Assembly (NCBI GenBank): GCA_037893225.1
Contig: JAZGUH010000271.1
Coordinates: 1 to 64,000 of the forward strand
Length of the DNA stretch: 64,000 nt
Source: Hippasteria phrygiana
Taxonomy: Eukaryota > Echinodermata > Asteroidea > Valvatida > Goniasteridae
Reading direction: 5' to 3'
Shown: piece by piece, positions 26,301 through 41,300 of the stretch
How positions within the stretch are numbered: the first letter of the stretch is position 1
Layout of the letters: every line of letters starts with the position of its first letter
Translations under genes and position numbers: made by a program
Notes under the pieces: generated by a model
Seen by the model: the letters and a program-made list of their open reading frames with translations, nothing else
What the model was told of the DNA's origin: nothing
The model's database searches: none

Positions 26301-29300
26301 ACAGGGACAGGGAACCAGTCTAAAGAACGTCTGCACGAACGTCACAAGAGGGCGCTGTTTCGACAGGCGTATCAGAGCCGCAGGGTTCCACTCCACTGAT
26401 AAATACGGTGCTCATTGTAACCAACACAAAATCAGACACAAAGAGCGCCGCCTGGTTACGCTCAGGAGTAAGGTGGCAATGTGTTTTTCACTGCAAAATT
26501 AAAGATTAAGACTCCTAGGATCATTTTCTTTTCAATTTACTAGAGTTGACCAAATTGTTTATTTTTATACTTTTTAGCACGTTTTGGGCCCAATTTCATC
26601 CGAATTTCACAGTAATACCAGCTGATAGTCCTGTGCACCACTTCCAGCCTTCTCTTTTACAAACTCTCAAGTTCATGGCCCACAAGAATTTGAGGGCTCG
26701 CAAATCGTGATTTGGCCGGCGTATGCAATTTTCGGCCTATTTACTGGTCTGCACCCCCATGCACTGACGCAAAATCCTCCATGTTTGGTCCAACATTATG
26801 GACCCCTCATGCCACAACTCTCTATCTATGGCTCTGTACTGTATATATGAGAAGTTGCAACATCTTTAGACTTTGCACATGGCTAATTATTTGCATGGAG
26901 CGCACGGTTATTATTCACCCGTTGTCAGTTGCACACTGATGGTTCATTCATGTCATGTTTGTTACAGGTTTGGAACACCCCATGCAACGTTGTTGCAAAA
27001 AGAGTCAGAATAATACCAATTATTATCCAACTTGTTTTATCTCTGAAAATTCCGATTAACTCAGTGCAGTTCGGCCCACGAACGCCCCTTATTTCAATCG
27101 ATTAGACACATTTATTGGACACATTTATTATGTGAAGGAATTCCAGGGACATCCCAGCTCTACATACACTGTATATATGAAAGATCAAACTTTATTACTT
27201 TCTTCTGCAATTTGTACATTTCAACAGTTGATGCAATTAGCCTAACCGTGGCCTAACCAGTCGTGGTTTGAGGTCGCCTTCGCGCAAGTCCTGGGTTGTC
27301 GCTCCACGGGGAACGGTAAACAAATCAGCCCACGATTAGACCCACTCCCCAACCGCTTAAAATAACGACACTCGTATATAGAGCGCCAGTGCTCGTGACC
27401 TCTACACTTCCCCCAATTGTTTATGACATGGAACCTCTTTATTGTTTGACAAGTGACCCTGACCAACTTCGTATTAATTACAGATCGTCCGTCTGAAATC
27501 AATTTTCTCCAATTAATATTACACTTATGCCTGGCCAAGAAGGGGCTTGAAATTAGGTCAAAATCAGTCGAAACTGCGTTGTTCCCCATTAACATACAAA
27601 ATTATCAATAAGATTGACTGCACCGGCAACAGCAGAAGAATTAAAGCCCTCTTACTTCTTCTCAGATGTTAGTCCCGAGTCCATGTGAACTGAAGTTTTT
27701 GAACTTCGTGTTGGAGAAACAACTTTAGGCGAAGTAAAAAGGACGTGTTTAGCGTCCCCGCCCGTTTCCTTTTTGGGGGCCGCCTGGATTTTGTTTTAAT
27801 ATTTACCAGTGAAAAAATGAGGTGACAAAACCCCCAAAATGTCAACCGATCCACAGGCGGATCCAGGGGGGGGGGGGGGGGGGGGTCCAGGGGGTCTGGA
27901 CCCCCTTTTATATTTTTTATTAATGTTTTTTCTTTTTTTAATTAAATTTTTTTTTTTTTTGGGGGGGGGACCTGACCTAAACTCGGGAATCATTTTGGAA
28001 AAACATACAACTAACACCCCCCCCCCCCCCCCCCCAAGCACCGAACACACTTATTAAAGTGGGGGGATATCATATCGTTTGTTCCCCTCCCACCCCACTT
28101 TTTGTCGTCCCCGAATAAAAATTGTAGCCTATATATTTGATTCTTTAGCTCAGAATAGTTGATTCAATTACTTCAAACTCGAAAATGATGTTTAATAATG
28201 ATGATCTTTTGTTCCCAAAAAAATTGGTTAAAGTGGTCAGAAATTGCCTCAGATCGCACCGCAGAGCATCTAGAATCCAAATTTTTAGGGGCCCTTAAGC
28301 GGGCCCCGAACCCCACGCCGTAAGGGCTTCGCGCTCGCATTAGTTTGGAGCACAGTATGTCCCCCTCCCCCCCACCCCCACTTTTAAAGTTGGACCCCCC
28401 CCCCCCTTTGCAAAAATCCTGGATCCGCCTATGCGATCCATTGGAAAATAAGCTAACTAAAACTATTAAAACCACTGTAAACATGTTGTCCAACATGTCT
28501 CTTTATTTTTTCGTGTCTCGGAACAGTTGAAAAACCTACGGCTGTCAGACATTTATCAAAGAATGGCGGCCATCTTAAAAATAAAAAATTAAAAGCCCCT
28601 CCTCCTTCCTTAAAAAAAGAAAAAAGAAACCCAGACGCTAAACATGTTTGTTTTACTTGGCCTTACAAAGCAAAAATATACCTTGCACCTTGCGATCAAC
28701 CAACAATTTTGTTGAAGTTCATGCAGGTGGTAAAGGCATGTGTATAGCAGACAGGAGCGTGGCTCTATTGGAATAGGCCTTGAACCACTTGAATTATTAA
28801 AATGAACAAAAGAGAGACGATTCCAATCAAAACGTTGCTTTGAAATTGATCCGTACCTGTAACCTTAACCTTGTCACACTATTTGCTGGTAACCGATGCC
28901 CTTATGATATACGGGATCCTTGGGGCATTGACATTTTCCCCGAAGAATTCGGACATAAATACCGGCCAATTTCCCGAAGGTCATGAAGGGTTACGTCTGC
29001 AGTGCTGGAGGGGCGTTTAATTGAGCAGGGACATAGGGTTACATTTAGGTTGGTGACTGTCTCGGAATTTTTGCTTTTGCTCTGACTGGTTGCTAGGTAG
29101 CCAAACAGTATTTGGCAAGCAGGAACATGAATGTACATGTATTCTTTCATCCACGAATTGGGTTTAGGGTCAATTACATGGACTGTAAGTTTCTGCCTAA
29201 AGATCACCGGCCTATTAGTCTTAAAAAGCTGCTTTCAAGACCAAAATTTAGTACCGTAAAAAAATAGGTTCTCTGATGCTCTGATGACTTAGTTTTAGTA

Positions 29301-32300
29301 CTCAGTCGAACGTTATTTGTTTTAAAATGAAAACAGAGAAAAGAATCGAATTGAAACGGGAGAATCTTCACCATTCAACGTAAAATTTGCGTCCTCGGTC
29401 GTAATCAAAATGAAAACACGTCAAAAGACAACATAACCACGAGACAGTGCATAGATCCCTACCAGCACCAGAAAACATTCAGAGCTTAGAGAAGCAAAAA
29501 GAAAACAGCCACAGTGAAAACAAAAATATAAAGTAAAATCTTCTCGAAATTTGAACGTGATCAGATCTGACAACTCAATTAATTGTTCATCCATCCGTTT
29601 ATTTTTGGTCAGCGCCAATTCAATATAGAAATTTATGTTCTGAATCCCAGTGCCAGCATCTTTTATCAGCTGGGGGTATTCGGGTTTAGTTCGTGTGTTC
29701 CCAAAATGTCAAAAGGCCTTCGACCAATAATGGACCAACACGTGGGTGAGATAGCCTTGACTTCTGCTCTATTATGGAGAGGAACGTCACCGAAACTACA
29801 CGCTACCGTCCATCATCTAACGCAAGGCCTTTATCCCTGGCATAGAGCAAAAACAAATTATCTCTTGCTGAAGTTGACATTGAAAGCATGTTTTGCTCAT
29901 AGTTTGGGGAGTGGGGGGACGTTTTTGGGTTGAATCTGATTTTAATAGAATTTGGTATAATTCAAATAATTATATAATTCAAATAATTATCTCTGCATTA
30001 TACATTTAGGCTGGAGGGATGAACACGCATTTTTTTTCAAATATCGTTTACTAGAATGTATAGAGTTTGGATTGGCACAAAGGCTGAAGTTGCTCTTAAT
30101 TTTGCACTTCGCGATGTACTGCCTCAGAAGATAGTTGGGGTTTTACTGATAATTCGACCTGACAAAAATCACCCTCTCCAATTTTTCATGATTGGCCAGA
30201 CGTCGACGATCAGTGGTGATATTGGGACCATACATTCCTATTAGCTACTCAATTCATAAACTCGGGCTATAAATTTGGGCTATAAAACTGAAATGGATAT
30301 GGTTGGGAAGCTTTTTTAAAAGTAGAATATAAAGATTCACATAACTATCCCTTCAAATTGCGTGGTTTTTGTTTAATTTCGTGACAAATAACGGTCCGCC
30401 ATTTTGTAGAACAAAATTTTTGACTCCACAAAATGGCGGACTGTGTTCACCAGTCGTATTTCCAGTCGCATCTGGTTGAAGTACGTTCTGTTGATCCATT
30501 TTGATGTACTGTGGCACGGCGCGCGCAGCACTGGCAATATGTGTCGCGAGGTAGAGAATTGTACCTGGCGATCATCTGATAGGTTCACAAGGCCACTGGC
30601 TGCGGCGCCAGCCTAAAGACTCTTACAGCGTATTTTGCGCATTATTTAGACGGTGGTATTTAGTACTGGAAATAAGTCTATGTTTCGCGGGTCAGATGTC
30701 AGGGGTAAGCGGCCAATTTTTTGTTTTGTAATCACTACTCACTAATTACAACACATTATACGTATTTTTTTGCATGAACAACTCTTATCAAAGGTAAGGA
30801 ACATTTCTAAACAGCAAAATTTCATGACATTTGAAGGCAATGTGTCCCTTTAAGTCACTAACGACGCGGATCCTGCACGAATTCGTGCTTGTTTTGGAGG
30901 AGGTTGCTTGAGAATTGTGTGATTGATTACAATACCCTTTTTTTTTTTCATTTTAATATTTGCACTTTCTCCTGTTATGCATGGTTAATGCCGCTTAGTG
31001 ATTTTCGGAATATTTGAAGTTTAAATCTGAATTAACTCCTTCTTTTGCACTTTACAGAAAATCTGAGAGCGAAGATGTGGATCTCCTGGTGCAGCTGGAT
31101 GTGTTCGACGAGAACAAAGTGAGCGACGATGAGCTGTTCACTGGACACCAGGATGTTGATCTTAACAATCCCGTGGAGGTCTTCAACACCATCTTCAAAC
31201 AGGTGAGGTTAGAAGCCAGTATGTTCTCTCGTATAGAGCTTGGTCATAACTCTTGATCAGTCTCCCTCATTTGCTAACTTTGGAATTGCGTGTTCGTCGG
31301 ACTTGCTTGTCTTGATATTAAGCTACCGGTATTTGGCACGATCGAGTTGGCAGAGCTAATGTCTAGATTTAAAGATAATGTACAACATTGCAAACATCAA
31401 AAACAAAACTACTGAATTATTATGAAATATACCTTACTTGACTGTAAGTAAATAATAGTATCAAGCATCCTGTGAAATCATGGCACCGGGTGTGCTGTCA
31501 TTTTCAAGAAAAGTGAAATGTTTGTATCAATTTGATTTTCTACTTTCTAGCGATGGTCGGCCGAGCATCGTTGGAAAAACCTGACTTTTTTCCCAATACT
31601 GCCCCCAATGTACCAACTTTAGTTAGTCCACATTTTGTTTGGCAGTTAGGCCGTGTCCGAATTACTTGGCTACGGCTTGAAATTACACACAAGTCTATGT
31701 GATGTGGCTGCAGCCACTACCATAGACATGTGTGTAATTTCAAGCCGCAGCCAAGTAATTCGGACACGGCCTTAGTTACACATCGGTGAACGGGTGCGAG
31801 TCTAGTTCCCCGACCTCATAATTTCCCGACGTCTATAAGTTGCTCCGTTTTGTCTAAAGTATCATATGATGCACGATATGGGGCAGAGGGACCCCCCCCC
31901 CCTTTTGTGTTCCCGGAATCTCAGGAATTCTTTTCAGAAGTCTAGGGGGGATGTGTTAGGTAACAATAGTCTGGAGAGTGTATAGGGTATAGGGACAAAA
32001 ATGGGGGTACCCATATCGTGCTGGGTATATAAAGTATGGTCAGAGAACCAGACTACAAGAAGAGCTTTTTCTCTTTGTTTTCCCAGCATCTATGCATACA
32101 GTGTTACAGTATTTGCTGTAAAATACTATCCCCCAAATCTATTCATTTCTGAAAATTACAGGAAAAACAAAATGTTGTATTTATTACTACCTTTAAATCG
32201 GTGAGGTACTCCCGTTCGTTTAACATGAACGCAACAAAATGCAATATATGGGATCCTAAGTTGAATTTTAAGCTTGGCATGATGGAGAATAGAGAACCAG

Positions 32301-35300
32301 CCATCTCAACTTCCCATAACGGTAAGAACAAACCGAAACACTGTGTAAATGACTCTGGTTCGTCTTGGAACCCATACTTCTTTCATTTAAAATTTTGAAA
32401 AATTATGACGGAAGCACACGGCCCTGTAAAACGTATGGGATGTCAATTACTCTTGGACAGGTGACACATGAAAATCAGTCTTCGTGAAAAATGGACTCGT
32501 TGAGTCAGTGCACAAACTCAGTAGGCCCCTCTTACACCCAAACAATGAAAAACATAGGGCAAGGGTAGGGTGAGGATTAGGGTGAGAAATAGAGTACCGG
32601 TAATGTTTGGGGTAAGGGTTTAGCATATAGGGTTTGGGTTACGATTATAATGATGTGTGGTGCTCTTCCAATTTAATTGCTTATTGGGTAAAGAGTCGGA
32701 TATTCATGGGAGATCGGGTATAGGACACCGGCTTGTACAATATGCCAGCGCCCACAAAAATTAATATATTATGGCCCACATAATTGATGACAGAGTGAAC
32801 GGCGGGTGGTTATTCGAAGAAGCTGGTTTTGAAAGTACATTGATTGGTTGTGATAATAAAAACAGTACACGAAAATTCGTTGGATAATGAAAAAGTGGAC
32901 CATACCATTAGGGCTCCCCTACCCTGCTCACAGCACCAACCACAGGTTACTGCGGTTTCATTTTTTTTTCGAAGAACGTGGATTTGTAATACAAGGTCTG
33001 AGTTGTTATACTGGAAATTTGAAGGTAGAGTCGAACACTGGAGTGGTTGTTATGGTCTAAATTCAATCTGATGTTCTGGTGTTCTGATAGTGTTTCTGGG
33101 TTTGGTGGTTTTTTTCCTGAATGGGGAAAAAAGGAGTCGTTCTGGTTGAATTGTGCTGCGATTAGTCTGACACTAGGTGCGGAGGCGATTCGGTCATTAT
33201 GATTATTACGACAGGAAGTATCGCTTCGTGATCAGTCGGTTTTGTCGTGCATTAAAGGCGTTATTATTGGATTGTGCTGCAACGGGTGCTGTACTTTCAG
33301 ACAAATTTCTCTGCCCAGGTGGTGACACTCGTGACTGTATGAGTCTCGTCTGGATTTACGTTGTGTTCAAGGTGAACTTTGTGGAAGAGAATCGTGTATC
33401 TTCTATGGGACCGAATAGTTAGTTTACTTTTGAACAATACCTGCATGTAATCGAATACTTTTGGATAATCGAATATCAATATTTACCACGGGAAACACAA
33501 TTGATGTTGAGTTCTGGTACGTATATTGGCCTACCGTGGCGATATGGAACTGACGTCAGGTGAGTAGTATGCGTTTGTGTGCACTAAAGCGATTGTGGAG
33601 TTTTCAGATATGATGGTGCCACTATATGAAGGCAAATTGTATTTGAGGCGTACTGAGATGAGGTTTCATTCAGTTTCTTGGCCATGATATTTTTGAATGA
33701 AAGAATCTGTTTGTCTTTAAACTGCAATGCTCAAAGGATGGCCTTCCAAAGCCTCCCTTTTGGATAATGTGAAATCAGATTACAAATAAACTTACAGAAT
33801 AGCTTCTGTGTATCGTGTTTCTTAATGATATTTTAAGCTACACTGACCTGAACAATTAATGATCGCCCTGATCACCATGTACCCATTAACGTCTGTGGGT
33901 TTTCCCGTACGGTAGCAGGGTATTACCTGACACAGCCAAATAGGCATTTGGGGAATGTTAAAAATTGTTTTTCTTGCCGGAACCATAATTCCCTTTTAAT
34001 CATTACATTGTTTACGTCCAACCAAATTCGGTGTCCAAAGTTCAACATGCTTGACACTTAACCGTCGAACCCGACATGTAGGCTTTTAACGTGGCGTGCT
34101 GACATTGTTCGCTATTTTTAAACAAAATGACGTGTTTACAGTTGTTATACAAAATTGCGTGGGATTGCTATTATTATGCTGTTATAATTGTTCACGAAAG
34201 GAGCAACAGTTGGTAGTGCGGTCTTGCATGGTACATTTAACCAGCAAACAACTGCATAATCTCTTCCAAAATAAATCCCTGGACGTTTATAGCTAGAGGG
34301 ATTAGATGACTAATCATTATGCAACATTCGCCAAGTTTTATTTGTTCCCCGTCCATTTTCAAAGTTTTCATTACACTAGTGAAAAAACAAAACAAAACAA
34401 ATTTACTAACCAACATATATCACGCCTCATTTCTTGGGGTCGATGTGACATGTGACCATTTCAGTGTATAACGTTTTTACATTATAATTTTAACTTTGAA
34501 AGTGAACAAAAAAATGACAACAGCGGGATTGAACCTACGACTTCCGGAATACCGGGCTCAACTGAGGTACTTTGGCCCCATGTTGACCGTCTGCTCTAGT
34601 TCAAACTGACCAACCTATCATTTCCTTTGTGGTTTATGTGGTGGAATATTTGGTGACTAACTTTCCATTACTTGGTCTTTTAACTATAAGCCTGTATCAT
34701 CATTTTAATAATCTTGTGGAAAACTGTTCACTTCACAACCCATAAAGGTAGTATACAACATTTGCAAACATCAAAAAACAAAACTACTGAATTATTACGA
34801 AATACCATACTAGAATACCAGTCTCAAGCATTCTGTGAAATCATGGCGCCTGGTGTGCTGTCGTTTTCAAGGAAATTTATGTCGTTTTTCAACGAGTGTC
34901 GGCCTACAATTCTTGGAAATAGTTTAGTTCCCCGACCTGATAATTCCCTGACGTCTATAAATTGCTGCGTTTTGTCTAAAGTATGGTCAGGGATCTAGAC
35001 TTTATATTAGAACAGTTTTTTCTCTCTGTTTTCCCAGCATCTGTGCACATAAAACTTTTAACAGGTCAGTACAGTATTTGCAAGCACGCTATAAAATACT
35101 AACCCTAAAATCTATTTATTTCTGAAAATTACAACAAAAGCAAAATGCTGTGTAACCTATTACCTTCATATTCAGTATTCTTTGCCTTGATATTTGATAG
35201 TGCCAGCAAATATCTGGAGCCCCGTTAAGGCTTCAACGGGGGGGGGGGGGGGGGGGGGGGGGGGTATGGTGCTATGTGGCAAAGAATTGAGTGCATTGTT

Positions 35301-38300
35301 GTACCTACATGTACATTGTATTTATCGATCGTATGTATTGGCAGGGGTACATGTGGGCACTACATTGTTCTTCTTGTGGTTTACATACCACGTATATATC
35401 GCATAACATCCACTTCAATTATGCACTTTGGTTATTATCAGGCTATGGCTGACTCACACATTGGTAATTTTAGAGAGTGACCCCGAGACGAAATCCATAA
35501 CAAATCATAACCACATGGTGCATGTTATCCATGCATATGGACAATTGGACATGATTGTTGGAATGTAATGTAACTAATAATCCTTAGTTTCGTTTCTTTT
35601 CGTTTCTCTTGTGATTTTGCAGAATTTGGGATAGTTTGGTGGAAATCTACTGTTTCCCGTTTGCTGTTGTATAAATAAAACTTAGAAAAATTCCTCGTGT
35701 TTTTGTAAACTTTCAACAGTCATTCTGTATGTATTCATTTGGATTTGTTTTAGTTTGTGTATATTTGTTGAGTTTCCTCTTTGATTTTTGATTGTTGTTT
35801 TGGGGAATCTCAACGAAACAAATGTACACAGACGGAATTCTTTTAATGGACAGAAACACGGTAGACAGAAGCTGACTTTATTCGCAGAAAAAAACACACA
35901 ACTTTTTTATACATGTAGATACTATACCGCCGCAGGGTTGTTATTGTCAACAACCACACCGGTTATAACCTTCACAGTACAAAACATTTGAAAAAAAGCA
36001 AACTGGGGAATTTCAAAAGGTGATGTGTGTATAATGAATGGATGCAGTTCATCCCCGAATCAAGGCTTTTTGATAGTAATAATAACGAGAAATAATTCAT
36101 TGCAGGTAAATGGCCCATTAGGCCTTGTCCCCTTCCGAAAATTGGAGGAATTTTTGAATGAGAAAGGACTAGAACCAAGAAGTGATATTTTGTAAAAAAT
36201 ATGTTGCCGTGTTTATCGCAAATTTAGTATACTTTTCAGTCAAAATGTGAGAACTTGTATAACTTTGTAAACACATTTTTGTAAAGATATTTTATAAATG
36301 CAATTTCCAGGACACAGCTGTCTGTGTGTATTTTGTTTGCGAAAAGAGGTTCCCATTGTAAATTATACCTCACACTGGATTAACCTTGTTCACTGTCAAG
36401 TATTAGGATTCTTTTCAAATGAAACCACCAAAACGGATACTAACTCATTCAAGCACTTGATGCATTGAAGGTTTTAATCATCATTATGATTGTTCACTCC
36501 CTTCACAATACGACGAAACGGACGAATAAGGAACCGATAAAAAAGAAACAACGACCTTTGCTGTGAAACAATTCTGTATCACATGCCGTTTTAATATATT
36601 GCAGTTATAATGTACGTTATTCAACAGTTCTATATTGTCGTTATTGTTGGTGGTGTTTTTAGGAAATCAATTGAAACCTATTACCGTAAATGAGTGTAAA
36701 TGAGCAAAACTCCATAACCCAATTGTTAATAAAATAGCAAGGAATGATTGTTTACATGAAGTGCTGTGTGTGCTAGTTTCATTTTCACTATTTTTTTCCC
36801 GTGTGGAATAATTCAGTTGGACAAGGACGCTTCACGTGAAACCTTAAGCTTAACAAAAACCACCAATTTCAACTTGGGGACCGGGAAGGCCCTTTACATT
36901 ACCATGGAGGAAGTCATAGACTTCATTTACTTCCTGCATTGGCTACTACAAAATGAGGAACATATAATCAGTAAATGAAGGGGCGAGTGTCATGTCATCA
37001 AATTGGGGGGTGGGGGGGGGGGGGGGGGGGGGGGTTAATGGCTGAAGTTAATGGCTAACAACATTAGTGGTTTAACCCTAAGTAACTTCTAAATTGTGTT
37101 TTCTAGACTTATTGCTGTTTATTGTAAACTGTGCCCAATCATTCGAATTTGTTTTTAATTAGTAATCTTTTTTAAACAGTCTGAAAAAAATGATATGCGC
37201 TTGATTGTTCACAAAGTTATATGCTTTATTCATAGTAAGATAATGTAGGTTTGTCAGTGTTTAGGACTAGCAAAAGGGAAAGACAAAGAGTCGAAATTGG
37301 CGTCTGACGATCATAATCCAGCTCTGTAAAATAAGTATATTTACTAATTTTGGTTATATCTTTTTTAACTTCCAGAAACTTTTGTTCAGTTGCCTGTCAA
37401 CATCATTTAAATTATCGCATTCATTATGATTATGCGTACATGCTGCAATGACAGTTTCGTATTGATTTAAAGTCTTGCTAAATTGTATATAGGCCTAGGC
37501 CTAATATAACCACTATTACAACCGAATGGGTCCAATAGAGATTAATTTTGGAGTTGCAGTATGATGTTTTTCTTTACATTCTAAGGTTTCAACTTATGTA
37601 TAATGCAGATTTAATATGTTCAACGGACCAATCATATTGCGCCCGGTCTCATGACGTTTTGCTGATTGACCCTTTGAACCAATCGCAGCACGTCGTGCAA
37701 TGTAGTGACTGGGGGGACGGCCTATGCTGATGCTGCAAGGCATGCCCCCGTGTGACTCATCACACTGTGTATGGGTAGTGCCCACCATTGTTATGTTTAG
37801 GCTGAAGGTCTGGTGACGGCACTCCACCGGTATTTCATTATCACAGTAAGCGGGAGGCAACGAGCGCTTTTGGATACCTGTATAAATATAATGTCAGAAT
37901 TGTGAATTGGTCTGGAGACTTTACACGATTAACATTCGGATGTGTTGTTTCCGCCAGCAACCTGTTGTGGACATACGACCATAGTTGTACATGTAAGAAA
38001 TTTTATATTAATTTAATTTGTCAGTAGTATCGCTGTTATTTAAGTTATAGTTATAGTTTGTGTCTTTTCAATTTATTTAGAAGTCACCCTGGTATTAAGC
38101 TTGAATCAATAATATGACTTCACTAACGATTCTGTCAATCAACTAATGTAACGTGTACCGGTATTGTTAGGTGGCGAAGTGTTAGTCCATCCATCGTACG
38201 GTCCGCGGGAAAGGGGTGGTGGGGACTAGACTGTGGACCCGTGTTCAGAACGTGACAACAAAATATTGCCCGTATTACCAAGGAGCATTTACTTCATTTT

Positions 38301-41300
38301 TTCATCATGTTCATAGAGCCAAGTTACATTGTTTCTTTTTATTTGTGTGAAGCTAGAAAACAGAAAAATATTGTTAATTTAGGAATACATTTGAACATTG
38401 AAGTGATTAGGACCTGATGCCTTGAAGTCCGCTTTTGTCGAAAAATTACATTATCAAAAATTCATAATCTGAACAAGATAAAATGATTAACAGTTTGGAT
38501 TGTAAAGTGCTACGAGGAAGCACTTAAAAATAATAATAATAATAAGCACGAGTACATGTAGCTGAACGAGGAAATGTAGTGAGTTAATAATCAAACATGT
38601 TCGGTTTTCGTTCGGACGTCCTGAGTTCCTGACATAGAATTTCCGTTTTCCTGAATTCTTAAAAATGTAGAGATGACGACAGGATGGTATCCTTTGCTTT
38701 TACTTCCCACCATTTTTCTTGGATGGTTTCACCTGTCCAGCATTTTGCTATTCTCAAAATGGTGTCATCATTTAACTGTGTTTGAAAGATTAGCCATTTA
38801 GATTGAACATCCTTGTGTGACATGCGCGCCAAACACTTCATCACTTCGTCCGTTCTTGCAACACTTTACGAAAACAGTTGAAAGTAAAATGACCATCAAG
38901 TTATTGTTCTTTATAATAACAGGAAACAACATCTGTTTTTACCATCGGCATATATATGCTTGCATTGTGTCCCCAAACTGTATTTGCGAGTATTTGTCAA
39001 TATCTCACAAATATGGGAAGTACTTGATACACAACGAAGGTTGTTGCGCTTTCAAAACATCTCGTGCAGGTCAATTGCCTAATAGGCAGCTTGTGTGAAC
39101 GTTTGTTGTCTGTGCTTCTCTTCACAAGTTCGTGCTAGGTTTTTGATCGAGATTCATGTCAAATATGCTTACGCTTTTCGTTGTTTCTTTGCTCAGGTGT
39201 GCGATACACCCCACGTGACGCACTTCCTGACCATCCTCCAGCATCTGCTTCGGATCGAACCCCAAGATCCCGTCAGCGACACGGTGTGGGCCGCCGCTGA
39301 GAAACTGGTCCACAAGGCCGTACTCTTGGAGAACAAGGCCCAACTGGAGAAGCTGCTCAGAGTCAGCGACCGAGACCTGGCCAGGGCCGTGGCCACCTAC
39401 AAGGACAAGTACGGTGCTGAGGCGCGGAATGAACAGGACGCTCCCTCTGATTGCTCTCCAGAAGGTTCCAATGATACCATGCCCCCTTCGGAAAACCGGA
39501 AAAGGACTACAGGAGATAATGAGAGAATGTCTGGGATGACAGCGGGGGAAAGTGCAATAAGCTCGTCGGACTCGATGGGGATACACAAAGAGAGCCAACC
39601 CCCTGTTTGTGGAATCGAAGGAGGTGATGAGGACTCTGAGGTGTTGAAAACCTCACAGACTGTACCCTCACCTGGACCTCCAATGCCGCTGCCTCCGCCA
39701 CCACCACCGCCACCTTCAGCTTTGGCAGGTGTCCCACCACCTCCTCCACTCCCACCACCTCCCGGGGGAGGCCCGCCTCCTCCTCCCCCTCTCCCAGGTG
39801 GGGTGCCACCCCCTCCCCCACCCCCCGGAGGGGCGCTTCAGCGGGTGTCACCTCATGCTCAGACAATCCCCAGTTCCTCCGCCATTCCAAGTGTGAAACC
39901 TAAGATGAGAATGAGAACTCTTAACTGGAGTAAGCTGCCACCTCATAAGGTGATGAGTGGAAACAGTATATGGGCCAAAGTCAACATGGTAAGTCATTCA
40001 CACACATAGTGTAAAGGCAAACTTTATGGAAATCCTACAAGGTTTATAGCATTGTACAAGAAACACCTGATGTAAAAATGGTCTCTAACTGAAAAACAAT
40101 ACTAGAATTTTTCACAGCAGGCATCAAGATAAAGTAGTGTGGCCTTAAATTCCTATGTGTTGAGCCACACTATATTTTCCCCTGTTTTTTTTAGCGTGTA
40201 ATACAAACTCTTCTGTTTCAGATAATATGTAATGTAATTCTTCACTTTGGCATATAACCGTGCATTGTGTGCTATATATTATACAATTACAAACAGAATT
40301 GGGAAATGTGAGTCCGAAGTATAGGCAAAAGCAACTACTCACTTCCACGTAAAGTTGCTGTTCTGAACTTGCCCGCCATAGAATACATTTACCAGAGAAA
40401 AGCTGCGCGATCCGGACTTCTGAAAAATACATTATTTTTCGGTGCCATTTGGGAGTTTTCAGTAAACTAAGGTTTTCATTGTGTTCCGTAAAAATGAACC
40501 CACCCATAATGACGAAATCGCTCACGTTCCCCAATGCCGTCAGCATTCAGCCAATACCCTTGACCTAGCTCGGATCGTGTTCTATTGATCGAGGTTGGTA
40601 TACTCCAGGTGTAATATTCTGTTATATTCTGAACGTGGCCACAATTACAACAGAGCGGTGGATTGAGCAAATTGTTGAGTCATGTAACGTTCATTGTTGA
40701 ATACTCTTGGCTGGATCAAAATGTCTGGAAGAATGTTTTTATCGTTAGTGTATCAATGATTAACTTGTTTAACATGTTAATTTGACCTTTTCTTTTTATG
40801 GAAGTCGCCCAATACAATAAGGCTAAAAGCCACTCTAGGTATACATGTACCTCTATATGTAGCCCTTTATAAAGGGAGGTGGTAGGGTTGGCCACATTTT
40901 AGGTCTGAATAGAGACACATTTTATTGTTATCCCAACTTTCAGACCTGTAGATATATTTTTCGGATAGACTCAGGGGGTTTAACTTCCACCATTGTTTAG
41001 ACCAACTCACCTCTCCCCCGTCCCCGATTCCCAAAAACAACAACAACAACAACAACAATAATAATAATAATAGCAACAACAACAACAAATTGTGCAGATA
41101 ATTGAAATTTGGTTGGCAGCAAAAGTTAGGCCTACTTTCATTCCCCATAGTCATCTCTAGAAAAAGTGCTAACAGTCGTTCTGATGAACATGCTCCGGGG
41201 GAGGTAAAGCCGGGAAACAAAGATCGCGCAGCAAACACTTTTCTAAACACTTTCTTGCTATCAGTTTGTAAACACGTTTACATACTAAACATGTTTAGCG

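Larger units (their letters stand above)
23741..31057 (+). other. INF2: INF2 intron (7.3 kb) after microexon
   Basis: It holds the 24232-24590 tandem repeat, foldbacks at 24620 and 30393, poly-G/poly-C tracts and the GGCGGATCCAGG-bounded region. A possible small coding frame at 25919-26011 ([20 protein letters not shown]) could not be assigned. A tandem 17-bp duplication lies near 29955-29990. Confidence 0.8.
31203..39196 (+). other. INF2: INF2 intron (8.0 kb) before FH1 exon
   Basis: It holds two copies of MITE family B, a nested foldback, a tRNA-like SINE remnant and two long poly-G tracts. CCAAT-like boxes lie near 37625-37690, and (aat)n near 38528. Otherwise AT-rich with no gene recognised. 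Confidence 0.8.

Noticed and set aside
32530..32650. Interstitial telomere-like 'gtagggtgaggattagggtga'
   Set aside because: Units are irregular and do not form a TTAGGG array.
39095..39196. Upstream start (Met at 39095) for the FH1 exon
   Set aside because: The acceptor at 39196 and the phase-0 join to 31202 restore the INF2 DID; the upstream residues have no family match.
39122..39890. Minus-strand frames of up to 158 codons opposite the FH1 exon
   Set aside because: Shadow frames of the GC-rich, proline-coding INF2 exon; no domain and no splice structure.
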